From Sphingopyxis sp. UBA6723 (lineage in GTDB: Bacteria > Pseudomonadota > Alphaproteobacteria > Sphingomonadales > Sphingomonadaceae), in NCBI RefSeq assembly GCF_002454115.1, contig NZ_DKIH01000013.1:257717-321716 (forward strand): 64,000 nt of DNA. The letters are read 5' to 3'. Position 1 is the stretch's first letter, and every line of letters starts with the position of its first letter. The notes below the pieces were generated by a model that saw only the letters and a list, made by a program, of their open reading frames with translations, was not told the origin of the DNA and did not search any database. The position numbers and the translations under genes were made by a program. Shown piece by piece: positions 26,031 to 34,283 of this stretch.

Positions 26031-26100
26031 CCCGTTCGGTTCGAGCGAATTCGAGAACCCTTTGCCCCGCACGTGTCTCGACTTCGCTCGATACGAACGG
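26031..26100. repeat. Intergenic inverted repeat, CGTTCG-TCGAGCGAA family, copy 1
   Basis: Arms CCCGTTCGGTTCGAGCGAATTCGAGA and TCTCGACTTCGCTCGATACGAACGG face each other with a loop of about 20 bases. It follows the maoC stop codon by three bases and lies before citE in the same direction, so readthrough is expected. A second copy is at 26978-27060. This family is frequent between sphingomonad genes. Confidence 0.75.
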
Positions 26101-26113
26101 CATAGGTAATAGT

Positions 26114-26965
26114 ATGAGACTCCGTTCCCTTCTTTTCGTCCCCGGCGACCGCCCCGAACGCTTTGCCAAGGCAGCGGCATCGGGCGCCGACGCGATCATC
26201 CTCGATCTCGAGGATTCGGTCTCGCTCGCGAACAAGGACGCCGCGCGCCACGCGATCGCCGACTATCTGGCGGGCGCACGCGAAGTCTTCACGCTCGTGC
26301 GGGTCAATCCGCTCGACGGCCATCTGACCGCCGCCGATGTCGCCGCGATCGTCGCAGCCGGCCCCGACGCGATCATGCTGCCCAAGGCCGAGGGCGCGTC
26401 AAGCATTGCGCAGCTCGACCTGATTCTGCGCAGCGAAGGCGCGGCTGACGCGTCGCTGCCGCCGATCCTGCCGATCGCCACCGAAACCGCCGCGGCGATC
26501 TTCTCCCTTGGCAGCTACCGCGAGACAAAGGATCGCTTGCTAGGACTGACATGGGGCGCCGAAGACTTGCCCGCCGCGATCGGCGCCACCACCAGCCGCG
26601 AAGCCGACGGCAGCTACACCGCCCCCTATGACGTCGCCCGCGCGCTGACGCTGTTTGCTGCCCACGCCGCGAGCGTCGCCGCGATCGATACGGTGTTCCC
26701 GGCGATAAAGGACGAGGCGGGACTCGCGGCCTATGCCGACCGCGCGCGACGCGATGGCTTTACCGGCATGATGGCGATCCATCCAGCACAGGTGGAGGCG
26801 ATCAACGCCGCCTTCACGCCCAGCGTAGACGATGTGGGGCGCGCCCAAGCGATCGTCGATGCCTTCGCCGCCAATCCGGGCGTCGGCGTGCTGCAAGTCG
26901 ATGGCAAGATGGTCGACGCCCCGCATTTGAAACAGGCGAAGCATATGCTGTCGTTGTCGGACTGA
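26114..26965 (+). CDS. CitE-family CoA lyase
   Basis: A 283-residue HpcH/HpaI-fold lyase of the CitE group. The substrate and metal-binding glutamate and aspartate are in ILDLEDSVSLANKDAAR; RVNPLDG and ILPIATETAAAIF are other family blocks, and the PAQV near residue 220 positions the C-terminal helical part. Family members cleave malyl-CoA, citramalyl-CoA or beta-methylmalyl-CoA to acetyl- or propionyl-CoA plus a 2-oxo acid. The length is that of stand-alone CitE-like lyases, shorter than Mcl1. Next to MaoC and MCC this may finish breakdown of a leucine-derived CoA ester instead of HMG-CoA lyase. Confidence 0.9.
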   Translation: MRLRSLLFVPGDRPERFAKAAASGADAIILDLEDSVSLANKDAARHAIADYLAGAREVFTLVRVNPLDGHLTAADVAAIVAAGPDAIMLPKAEGASSIAQLDLILRSEGAADASLPPILPIATETAAAIFSLGSYRETKDRLLGLTWGAEDLPAAIGATTSREADGSYTAPYDVARALTLFAAHAASVAAIDTVFPAIKDEAGLAAYADRARRDGFTGMMAIHPAQVEAINAAFTPSVDDVGRAQAIVDAFAANPGVGVLQVDGKMVDAPHLKQAKHMLSLSD

Positions 26966-26977
26966 AGCATAACTTAC

Positions 26978-27060
26978 CCCGTTCGTGTCGAGCGAAGTCG
27001 AGACACCCATCGAGACAGCGCCAAGCCGAGGGGCATCTCGACTTCGCTCGATGCGAACGG
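26978..27060. repeat. Intergenic inverted repeat, CGTTCG-TCGAGCGAA family, copy 2
   Basis: Arms CCCGTTCGTGTCGAGCGAAG and CTTCGCTCGATGCGAACGG with a 30-base loop, directly between the converging citE (+) and phospholipase D (-) genes. Compared with copy 1 at 26031-26100 the arms are the same sequence type and the loops differ. A transcript from either side can fold the hairpin, so it is a good bidirectional terminator candidate. Confidence 0.78.
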
Positions 27061-27064
27061 ACGT

Positions 27065-28576
27065 TTAGTTCGACCTACGCCGAAACGGCCGATGCCGCTT
27101 CATCCAGTCGCGCCCGCGATGCCAGCTCTTTTTCAAACCGCGCTCTGCAAAGCCTTCGAACATCGCATCGGGGCTGGTCGGGTCGAGCACTTCATTGTCG
27201 GCGATGAATTCATCCAGCGGACCAGGCGCAATCAGATCGAGCCGTTCAAGCGACCGCCCGTCACCGCGCATGGATTCAATCGTTTCGATCAAGGATCCAG
27301 TACGCTCGAACGTCGCTGCGATGTCTTTCTCGGTCACACCCAGATGCTCGGCCATCAGCGACTCGCGCAGGCGCGCAATCACCGGCTCGACGCCCTTGTT
27401 CGCCGCCAACGCTGCATCGATCGTGACATCGCATTCGCTGTCGAGCCCCATCGACCGGTTGTTCAGGTTCGACGATCCGATCCGCAGCAGCCGGTCGTCG
27501 ACGATCGCGGTTTTGGCGTGGACATAGATGGGGTCGCCGCGCTTGGTATGCGGGACATAGACTTTCAGCCGGTCGCCATGCCGCGACTTGGCAATAGAGC
27601 GGACGAGCTGCACCCGCGCGGCATCCATCGCCATCTGCTCCAGCCACCCGTCGGCGGTCTTGGGCATCACCATCACAAATTCGGGCGGATCATCTTCATC
27701 GAGCCGCGCGGCAATCGCCGCCGCGATCGCGCCGCTCGTGAAATACTGGTTCTCGAAATAGATGAAGCGCCGCGCGCCCGCGATCATGTCGAGATACAGT
27801 TGCTCATTTTCACGTACCTCGGCGCGGCCATCATATTCGGCGCTGGTGCGCGAGATGGCGACATCGACATCCGTGAAATCGGGTTCAAGATCGTCGGGCC
27901 AGTTCTCACCGGCGCCACTCAGGTCGCGGAGCGGCTTGTTCGTCGCGCGCTGCCAACGCTCATTCCCCAGTTCCGCCAGCGCCGTTCCGATCGGGCCCGA
28001 CAGGATCATCGTCGAATCGTGCCACGGCATATAGCGTTTGCCGTTGGGGCCGGTACGCCGCGGATCGTCGTCGACATGGTCGCGCGTGTCCCAGCGCGCC
28101 GAGCTGACGTCGATACCGCCGCACACCGCCAGATGGTCGTCGAACACCGCAACCTTCTGGTGGTGGCTGCACCCGACGGGATGCGCGCTGTCGAGACGGA
28201 AACTGATCGATTTCGTCATCTTCCAGCGCAGCACCATCGCGACAATCGACGGCACGAACAGATGTTTCAGCCCACCGAAGTTCCAGCGCAAAATGTCGAT
28301 GTCGCGCTTCGGCTGATCCTTGGCGAGACGGAGCAGGTAATGGCCGAGCGATTCACCTTTCCCCTGCTCATCGGGGATCAGCGGGATGCGCGGATCGAAA
28401 TCCCAACCGATCAGCAGGATGCGTTCCTTGGCGCCCGCCATTAACCGCTCGAGCAGCGCATAATAATCGGCGGCATCGACGATCATTCGGGCTTTGTTGG
28501 CGCGTTCGATGCGCCAGCAATTGCGCCCTTCGACGACGATGGGGGCCAAGCTCTGCGGGCGTTCGGGGTCGCTCAT
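27065..28576 (-). CDS. Phospholipase D-like protein
   Basis: A 503-residue member of the phospholipase D superfamily with the two HKD motifs: CSHHQKVAVFDD near residue 155 and YVHAKTAIVDDRLLRIGSSNLNNR near residue 360. Between them YFENQYFTS is a conserved block of cardiolipin-synthase/PLD enzymes. It has no clear signal peptide or membrane segment, so it is likely cytoplasmic or membrane-peripheral and acts on phospholipids or as a transphosphatidylase. The start is taken at MSDPERPQSL; MERSPPPC (28612) is the other option. Last gene of merR-acyl-CoA dehydrogenase-PLD. Confidence 0.88.
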   Translation of the reverse strand: MSDPERPQSLAPIVVEGRNCWRIERANKARMIVDAADYYALLERLMAGAKERILLIGWDFDPRIPLIPDEQGKGESLGHYLLRLAKDQPKRDIDILRWNFGGLKHLFVPSIVAMVLRWKMTKSISFRLDSAHPVGCSHHQKVAVFDDHLAVCGGIDVSSARWDTRDHVDDDPRRTGPNGKRYMPWHDSTMILSGPIGTALAELGNERWQRATNKPLRDLSGAGENWPDDLEPDFTDVDVAISRTSAEYDGRAEVRENEQLYLDMIAGARRFIYFENQYFTSGAIAAAIAARLDEDDPPEFVMVMPKTADGWLEQMAMDAARVQLVRSIAKSRHGDRLKVYVPHTKRGDPIYVHAKTAIVDDRLLRIGSSNLNNRSMGLDSECDVTIDAALAANKGVEPVIARLRESLMAEHLGVTEKDIAATFERTGSLIETIESMRGDGRSLERLDLIAPGPLDEFIADNEVLDPTSPDAMFEGFAERGLKKSWHRGRDWMKRHRPFRRRSN

Positions 28577-28621
28577 CGCCGACGCCACGCATGGCGGCGG
28601 CGATCGTTCCATCGGGCGCGA

Positions 28622-30424
28622 TCAGGCGGCGTAAAATTGCTCCGGGGTCAGCGCCATCATCGCTTCGCTGCCCGCTTCGATCTTGCGGCGCAGCGACCCG
28701 GCGTCGGGCAGGAACCGTTCGCCAAAGTGGCGCGCGATGACCAGCTTGGCTTGGAGGAACGCCTTGTTGCCGCGGCCTTCGGCGAGCGCCTTCTGCGCCG
28801 CTTCGGCCATCATCAGCCACATCGATCCCAGCGCGACGATGCCCATAATGTGCATATAATGATGCGCGCCGGCGCCGATATTGTTGGGGTTCGCCATGCC
28901 GTTCTGCATGAACCACATCGTCGCGGCCTTGAGTTCGCCGTTGGCTTTTTCAAGGCGGCCTGCGAAGTCGGCGAGCGCTTCATTGTTTTTCGCGCGACCA
29001 CATTCTTGATCGATGATGGCAAAGAACGCCTGAATCGCGCGACCGCCATTTTGCGCCAGCTTACGCCCGACCAGATCCATCGCCTGGACGCCGTTGGCGC
29101 CTTCATAGATCATCGTGATGCGGGCATCGCGAACATATTGGCTCATGCCCCATTCCTCGATGTAGCCATGGCCGCCGAACACCTGCTGCGCGTTGGTCGC
29201 GACGTCATAGCCCTTGTCGGTGCCATAGCCCTTGATCACCGGGGTCAGCAGGCTGACGAGGTCGTCGGCGCGCTGGCGCTCCTCCTCGGTCTCGGCGACG
29301 TGCGCCAGATCGACCTGCAAGGCACCCCACAGGCACAGCGCGCGAAGTCCCTCGACGGTCGCCTTGGCGTCCATCAACATGCGGCGCACGTCGGGGTGGA
29401 CGAACAGCGGATCGGCTTTTTCCTGCGGGTCTTGCGGCCCGGTCAGCGCGCGGCCCTGACGGCGGTCCTGCGCATACGCAACGGCGTTCTGGAACGCGAT
29501 GTCGGCTTGCCCCAGCCCCTGGACACCGACGCCAAGGCGCGCCGCGTTCATCATCACGAACATTGCGGCTAGGCCTTTGTTTTCCTCGCCGACCATCCAG
29601 CCCTTCGCGCCGTCATAATTCATGACGCAGGTCGAATTGGCGTGAATGCCCATCTTGTGCTCGATCGACCCGCATTGCAGCACGTTGCGGTCGCCGAGCG
29701 AGCCGTCGTCATTGACCAGAAACTTGGGCACGATGAACAACGAGATGCCCTTGACGCTGTCGGGCGCGTCGGGGGTCTTGGCGAGGACAAGGTGGACGAT
29801 ATTCTCGGTCAGGTCATGCTCGCCCGACGAGATGAAAATCTTTGTCCCGCTGATGGCATAGCTGCCATCGCCGTTGGGGACCGCGCGGGTGCGGATCAAA
29901 CCAAGGTCGGTACCGCAATGCGGTTCGGTCAGGTTCATCGTCCCGCCCCACTCGCCCGAAATCATCTTCGGGCAATAGGTCGCCTTTTGCTCGTCCGATC
30001 CCTTGACCAGGATCGCGGCGACCGCGGCCTGGGTCAGCCCCGGATACATCGCAAAGGCCTGGTTCGCCGCCATGCGATATTCCTCAACCGGAAAACCGAC
30101 GACATGCGGCAGCCCCTGCCCGCCAAATTCCTCGGGCTGGGTCAGCAGTGTCCAGCCCGCATCGCAATAGGCCTTATAGGCTTCCTTGAAGCCCTTTGGT
30201 GTCGTCACCGATCCGTCGTCGTGGCGCGTACACCCCTCCAGATCGCCCGACTGGTTGATCGGGAACAGAACTTCCTCACAGAATTTGCCGGCTTCGGTCA
30301 GCACCGCCTCGATCATGTCGGGGGTCGCATTGGCGAAACCCGGCAGGTTGGCGTAGCGCTCGACCCCGAGCACGTCATTGAGGAGAAAGAGGCTGTCTTG
30401 CACGGGGGCGCGATAGACGGGCAT
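28622..30424 (-). CDS. Acyl-CoA dehydrogenase, long form (DmdC-like)
   Basis: A 600-residue acyl-CoA dehydrogenase of the long class with an extra C-terminal helical domain, like 3-methylmercaptopropionyl-CoA dehydrogenases. Motifs include MNLTEPHCGTDLGLIRT and KIFISSGEHD in the middle domain and a catalytic-loop sequence MIYEGANGVQAMDLVGRK with the glutamate near residue 440. The N-terminal extension holds VYRAPVQDSLFLLNDVLGVERY, characteristic of this class. Substrate could be a long-chain or branched acyl-CoA; the neighbourhood with MerR and the leucine operon nearby is suggestive only. Follows merR by 54 bases. Confidence 0.92.
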   Translation of the reverse strand: MPVYRAPVQDSLFLLNDVLGVERYANLPGFANATPDMIEAVLTEAGKFCEEVLFPINQSGDLEGCTRHDDGSVTTPKGFKEAYKAYCDAGWTLLTQPEEFGGQGLPHVVGFPVEEYRMAANQAFAMYPGLTQAAVAAILVKGSDEQKATYCPKMISGEWGGTMNLTEPHCGTDLGLIRTRAVPNGDGSYAISGTKIFISSGEHDLTENIVHLVLAKTPDAPDSVKGISLFIVPKFLVNDDGSLGDRNVLQCGSIEHKMGIHANSTCVMNYDGAKGWMVGEENKGLAAMFVMMNAARLGVGVQGLGQADIAFQNAVAYAQDRRQGRALTGPQDPQEKADPLFVHPDVRRMLMDAKATVEGLRALCLWGALQVDLAHVAETEEERQRADDLVSLLTPVIKGYGTDKGYDVATNAQQVFGGHGYIEEWGMSQYVRDARITMIYEGANGVQAMDLVGRKLAQNGGRAIQAFFAIIDQECGRAKNNEALADFAGRLEKANGELKAATMWFMQNGMANPNNIGAGAHHYMHIMGIVALGSMWLMMAEAAQKALAEGRGNKAFLQAKLVIARHFGERFLPDAGSLRRKIEAGSEAMMALTPEQFYAA

Positions 30425-30478
30425 GGGAAATCCTTCTGAAAATCAGCTTCGCAATGTCAAACTTGCCTGGGGAGAGGC

Positions 30479-30910
30479 TCAACTGACCTTTTGGCCGGCG
30501 TCGACTTTTTTCACCATATCGATGAACCGCGACAATTCTTCGACAGCGCTGTCGATATCGTCACGCTGTCGCTGCAACAAGCCAATGCGCTGTTCGCATT
30601 TCTCGATCGTTACCTGGCGTTGCAGCTTGCGGCCGTCGCCAACGTCGTAGAGGTCGATCATCTCGCGAATGTCGGCCAGGCTGAACCCGGTACGCTTGGC
30701 GCGCAGTATCCATGCCAAGCGCGCGCGGTCGCGTTTCGAATAGATGCGCGACAATCCCTTGCGCGAGGGGCTGATCAGCCCTTCATCCTCATAGAAACGC
30801 AGCGCACGCGCGGTGACGCCAAACTCGGTCGACAAGTCGGTGATGCTGAATTGTTCGCGGCCCAAGTGATCGGGCGTGTCGATATGGGCGTGGCCATATG
30901 GTTCGGTCAT
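30479..30910 (-). CDS. MerR-family transcriptional regulator
   Basis: A 143-residue MerR-type regulator: helix-turn-helix FSITDLSTEFGVTARALRFYEDEGLISPSRKG (about residues 21-52), then the coiled-coil dimerisation helix from about residue 85 (QRQVTIEKCEQRIGLLQRQRDD). It has one cysteine in the helix but none of the C-terminal cysteine pairs of metal sensors, so it is more like the fatty-acid/branched-chain regulators of the LiuR type. I start at MTEPYGHAHID. Two palindromes lie just upstream (30917-30946), fitting autoregulation of merR-acyl-CoA dehydrogenase-PLD. Confidence 0.88.
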   Translation of the reverse strand: MTEPYGHAHIDTPDHLGREQFSITDLSTEFGVTARALRFYEDEGLISPSRKGLSRIYSKRDRARLAWILRAKRTGFSLADIREMIDLYDVGDGRKLQRQVTIEKCEQRIGLLQRQRDDIDSAVEELSRFIDMVKKVDAGQKVS

Positions 30911-30916
30911 GCCGTT

Positions 30917-30946
30917 GAAACTAGTTTCCGTTGACGTGAACGTCAA
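30917..30946. promoter_or_regulatory. Two adjacent palindromes upstream of merR
   Basis: Two perfect dyads: GAAACTAGTTTC (30917-30928, 12 bases, no gap) and TTGACGT-GA-ACGTCAA (30931-30946, 7-base arms). They are separated by two bases, ending six bases before the merR start codon. The ACGT-containing dyad has the form expected for a MerR-family operator of the branched-chain/acyl-CoA type. The gene's start at 30910 is close, so protein bound to the first dyad would also cover the ribosome-binding region. Function is inferred from symmetry and location. Confidence 0.55.
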
Positions 30947-30976
30947 GACCGGCAAATCGGCCCGTTTTGGCGCCAA

Positions 30977-31519
30977 TCAGGTCTCGCAAGGTTGGTGCAT
31001 ATTGCCCTGTCGATCGCGGATCTGCAAGCCCCGCGCATCGCCCTCCGACCAGCTCGCCCGCGGTAGTCGCAAACCTGAAAGCGAGACGCGAGCGGGGCAG
31101 AGCTTTGCGCACTGGGGCGGCAGGCGTCCGGGAAGGCGCAGCTCGTCCTCTTCTTCTTGTACCAGCGCGTCGCAGCCTTGGGCGCCGGCAAAGCGCATCC
31201 GCCAGCCGTCGCCTTCGCGCACCATCGTTCCGCTGGCGGCACAGGACAAGGTCGTGCCGAAGGCGGCAGTCACCGCAAACCGCCACTGCCCCGCGCCGTT
31301 GGGAACGACGCACATCGCGTCGCGGCCCAGATCGTGCGAGCGTTCGAATACCCCGACGGGAGTCGTGGCGTCAGGACTGACGACGCCGCGTTCGCGTGCC
31401 GCGATTTCCAACGGGCTATCGGCGTCGATCCCCTGCGCGCTCCGATCCGGCGCGTGCCGCTCGCAGCCGCTGAAAAACAACAGGCCCAGCGCGAGTACAA
31501 CCTTAGCGTTGCGCATCAT
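30977..31519 (-). CDS. Lipoprotein, unknown function
   Basis: A 180-residue protein with a lipoprotein signal: MMRNAKVVLALGLLFFSGCE, with the lipobox LFFSGC at residues 14-19, so it is likely anchored in a membrane facing the periplasm. The mature part has six further cysteines (in DAMCVVP, TLSCAAS, GCDALV, PQCAKLC and QPCET), which could form disulfides. I recognise no family. The start overlaps the end of hisI by about 17 bases on the same strand, so translation is probably coupled. Confidence 0.82.
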   Translation of the reverse strand: MMRNAKVVLALGLLFFSGCERHAPDRSAQGIDADSPLEIAARERGVVSPDATTPVGVFERSHDLGRDAMCVVPNGAGQWRFAVTAAFGTTLSCAASGTMVREGDGWRMRFAGAQGCDALVQEEEDELRLPGRLPPQCAKLCPARVSLSGLRLPRASWSEGDARGLQIRDRQGNMHQPCET

Positions 31520-31883
31520 CGTCCAGAAACGTCAGCGCCCCGTCCGCCTCGACCCGGCGATAAAAGCACGACCGGCGCCCGGTGTGGCAAGCCGGTCCGG
31601 CGGGCGTCACGCGCAGCAACAGCGCGTCCTGATCACAATCGACGCGCATCTCGACCAAAGTCAGCCCGTTGCCCGACGTCTCGCCCTTGCGCCACAGCGC
31701 GCCCCGCGATCGCGACCAGAAATGCGCCTGCCGTGTCGCCTGCGTCCGCTCGATCGCCTCGGCGTTCATGTGCGCTACCATCAGCAGCACGTCGGTGTCC
31801 GCGTCGGTGACAATGGCGGTCACCAACCCGGCGGCATCGAAACGCGGAAGAAATCGGTCGGTTGTGTCGCGCTGGTGGTCCAT
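31503..31883 (-). CDS. hisI: Phosphoribosyl-AMP cyclohydrolase
   Basis: A 126-residue HisI enzyme catalysing the third step of histidine biosynthesis, opening the purine ring of phosphoribosyl-AMP. The zinc/magnesium motif VDCDQDALLLRV and the zinc-site PACHTGRRSCFYRR with two cysteines are the family signature; HFWSRSRGALWRKGETSGN is also typical. The HisE part found in bifunctional HisIE is absent and no other his gene is near. It starts with ATG behind GGGCGGGG and is divergent from purF; purine and histidine synthesis share the AICAR intermediate, but the pairing is not evidence of joint control. Confidence 0.95.
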   Translation of the reverse strand: MDHQRDTTDRFLPRFDAAGLVTAIVTDADTDVLLMVAHMNAEAIERTQATRQAHFWSRSRGALWRKGETSGNGLTLVEMRVDCDQDALLLRVTPAGPACHTGRRSCFYRRVEADGALTFLDDDAQR

Positions 31884-32025
31884 GCCCCGCCCTTTAGAGC
31901 AGAATTTGGATCCCTGTCATCCCGTCGTTCGCGCGGCCGATGACAATAACATGAATATGGGGGGCGACATTTGCGATCACCCTCCCTATATGCGCGCCAG
32001 TCACTGCCCTCGCTGCTGGACCATC

Positions 32026-33483
32026 ATGCTCACCACACACCCTTTCGACGACGACAAGCTCCGCGAGGAGTGCGGCGTCTTTGGTATTCATGGCGCTGAC
32101 AGCGCTGCCGCGGTCGTTGCGCTGGGACTTCACGCTCTCCAGCACCGCGGACAGGAAGCCGCAGGCATCACCGCCTTCGACGGCAAGGAATTCCACACCC
32201 ACCGCGCGATGGGGCATGTCGCCGGCAATTTCGACCGTGACGAGATCATGCGCCAGTTGCAGGGCGGGTCGTCGGTGGGCCATGTCCGCTATTCGACGAC
32301 CGGCGAGACCGCGCTGCGCAACGTCCAGCCGCTGTTCGCCGATCTGTCCACCGGCGGCTTTGCGGTCGCCCATAACGGCAATATTTCCAACGCGACCGCG
32401 CTCAAAAAGGTGCTCGTTCGCCGCGGTTCGATCTTTCAGTCGACCAGCGATACCGAGGTGATCATTCATCTCGTCGCGACGTCGAGCTATCGCTCGCTGA
32501 TCGATCGCTTCATCGACGCCCTGAAACAGGTTGAGGGCGCCTATTCGCTGATCTGCCTGACCGCCGAGGGGATGATCGGGTGCCGCGACCCACTTGGCAT
32601 CCGCCCACTCGTCATCGGCAAGCTCGGCGACGCGCATATTCTGGCATCGGAAACCGTCGCGCTCGACGTTGTCGGCGCCGAATTTGTGCGCTCGGTCGAA
32701 CCCGGCGAACTCGTCATCATCCGCGATGGCCAACTGACCTCGCACAGGCCTTTCGCGACGCAGTCGGCGCGCCCGTGCATCTTCGAATATGTCTATTTCT
32801 CACGCCCCGATTCGATCGTCGACGGCACCAGCGTCTATTCGGTACGCAAGGCGATCGGCGCGGAGCTGGCGCGCGAAAACCCGGTCGAGGCCGACCTTAT
32901 CATCCCAGTTCCCGACTCGGGGACGCCTGCGGCGATCGGCTATGCGCAGGAATCGGGTATCCCGTTCGAACTCGGGATCATCCGCTCGCATTATGTCGGC
33001 CGCACGTTCATCCAGCCGGGCGACAAGGTCCGTCACCTGGGCGTCAAGCTGAAGCACAACGCCAACCGCGCGCTGATCGCTGGCAAGCGCATCGTGCTGA
33101 TCGACGATTCGATCGTGCGCGGCACGACGAGCCTTAAAATCGTCCAGATGATGCGCGATGCGGGTGCCGCCGAAGTCCATATGCGCATCGCCAGCCCGCC
33201 GACCCAGCACAGCTGCTTTTACGGCGTCGACACCCCTGAACGCGCCAAATTGCTCGCGGCGCAGATGACGGTCGGCCAGATGGCGAACTTCATCAATGCC
33301 GACAGCCTTTCCTTTGTAACCATCGACGGGCTCTATCGCGCGCTGGGTGAAGCGAAGCGCACCGACGATGCGCCGCAGTACTGTGATGCCTGCTTTACCG
33401 GCGATTATCCGACCACGCTCACCGATTTCGACGAGCATGGGCTGGAAGATCAATTTTCGCTGCTTGCCGAACGGGTTGTCTGA
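32026..33483 (+). CDS. purF: Amidophosphoribosyltransferase
   Basis: A 485-residue enzyme for the first committed step of purine synthesis, making phosphoribosylamine from PRPP and glutamine. The N-terminal nucleophile domain begins after a short propeptide, MLTTHPFDDDKLREE, with the catalytic cysteine at Cys16 in CGVFGI, so this is the processed type. The C-terminal PRPP site is VLIDDSIVRGTTS. Start is the ATG giving MLTTHPF; an open upstream extension to 31669 overlaps hisI and is not part of the gene. It ends five bases before a short-chain dehydrogenase gene. Confidence 0.96.
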   Translation: MLTTHPFDDDKLREECGVFGIHGADSAAAVVALGLHALQHRGQEAAGITAFDGKEFHTHRAMGHVAGNFDRDEIMRQLQGGSSVGHVRYSTTGETALRNVQPLFADLSTGGFAVAHNGNISNATALKKVLVRRGSIFQSTSDTEVIIHLVATSSYRSLIDRFIDALKQVEGAYSLICLTAEGMIGCRDPLGIRPLVIGKLGDAHILASETVALDVVGAEFVRSVEPGELVIIRDGQLTSHRPFATQSARPCIFEYVYFSRPDSIVDGTSVYSVRKAIGAELARENPVEADLIIPVPDSGTPAAIGYAQESGIPFELGIIRSHYVGRTFIQPGDKVRHLGVKLKHNANRALIAGKRIVLIDDSIVRGTTSLKIVQMMRDAGAAEVHMRIASPPTQHSCFYGVDTPERAKLLAAQMTVGQMANFINADSLSFVTIDGLYRALGEAKRTDDAPQYCDACFTGDYPTTLTDFDEHGLEDQFSLLAERVV

Positions 33484-33487
33484 CACC

Positions 33488-34222
33488 ATGACTAACAAGA
33501 CCGAAGAATTGACGGGCCAAGTCGCGCTCGTCACCGGGGCGAGCCGTGGCATCGGCGAAGCGATTGCCGAAGCCTTGGCAGCACGCGGCGCGCATGTCGT
33601 GATCACCGCCCGCACCGCGGGCGGGCTCGAAGCGCTCGAAGACCGCATCCACGAAGCGGGCGGCGCCGCGACGATCGCGCCGCTTGACCTGACCGACGGC
33701 GACAGCATCGCGCGCCTCGCCAGCGCGATGGCCGAACGCTGGCAGCAGCTCGACATGCTCGTGCTCAACGCCGCGATGCTCGGCACGCTGACCCCGGTCG
33801 CGGCGATCGACGGCAAGGAATTCAACAAGCTGTTGACGCTGAACCTGATCGCGCAGCAGGCGCTGATCGCCAATTTCGACCCACTGCTCCGTCGCGCCGC
33901 GAACGGCCGGCTGCTCGCCTTGTCGAGCGGCGTCGCCCGGACCCCGCGCGCCTATTGGGGTGCCTATGCCGCATCGAAAGCCGCGTTTGAAACGCTCGTG
34001 ACCAGCTATGGCGCCGAAATGCGCAACATCTCGACCGTCCGCACCGCGATCCTCGATCCCGGCGGCACCCGGACCCAGATGCGTGCCCGCGCCTATCCCG
34101 GCGAAGATGCCAAGAGCATCAAGGAACCCGCAGCAGTCGGGGAGTTTGTCGCCAAGCTGATGGTTGATGGCTTCGATAGCACCGCCTTCCACGCCCTGCC
34201 CAAAGTGATGGAAAAGGCTTAA
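33488..34222 (+). CDS. Short-chain dehydrogenase/reductase
   Basis: A 244-residue classical SDR with cofactor-binding motif VTGASRGIGEAIAEA near residue 17 and the active site YWGAYAASKAA with Tyr and Lys four apart, preceded by the LLALSSGVAR serine. NAAML and the TGxxxGIG spacing are standard. Substrate is unknown; similar genes in sphingomonads follow purF, which suggests shared transcription. It begins four bases after the purF stop. An open upstream frame is just antisense-free overlap with purF and not coding. Confidence 0.92.
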   Translation: MTNKTEELTGQVALVTGASRGIGEAIAEALAARGAHVVITARTAGGLEALEDRIHEAGGAATIAPLDLTDGDSIARLASAMAERWQQLDMLVLNAAMLGTLTPVAAIDGKEFNKLLTLNLIAQQALIANFDPLLRRAANGRLLALSSGVARTPRAYWGAYAASKAAFETLVTSYGAEMRNISTVRTAILDPGGTRTQMRARAYPGEDAKSIKEPAAVGEFVAKLMVDGFDSTAFHALPKVMEKA

Positions 34223-34283
34223 CGTCCTCTTTGTTTTCCGGCACTAAGGCAGCCCGATACGACGGGTTTGCAAGGGCGTAGTG

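Noticed and set aside
25413..27060. A CRISPR array from several repeats in a short region.
   Set aside because: The repeats belong to different families, are inverted rather than direct, lack regular spacers and no cas genes are present.
27092..28444. An open frame of 450 codons on the + strand.
   Set aside because: It is antisense to the phospholipase D gene with both HKD motifs; the translation is rich in Arg/His/Asp, as expected for an antisense shadow.
31669..32025. Upstream extension of purF to 31669.
   Set aside because: It would overlap hisI antisense and place the catalytic cysteine far from the N-terminus, inconsistent with the short propeptide of PurF.
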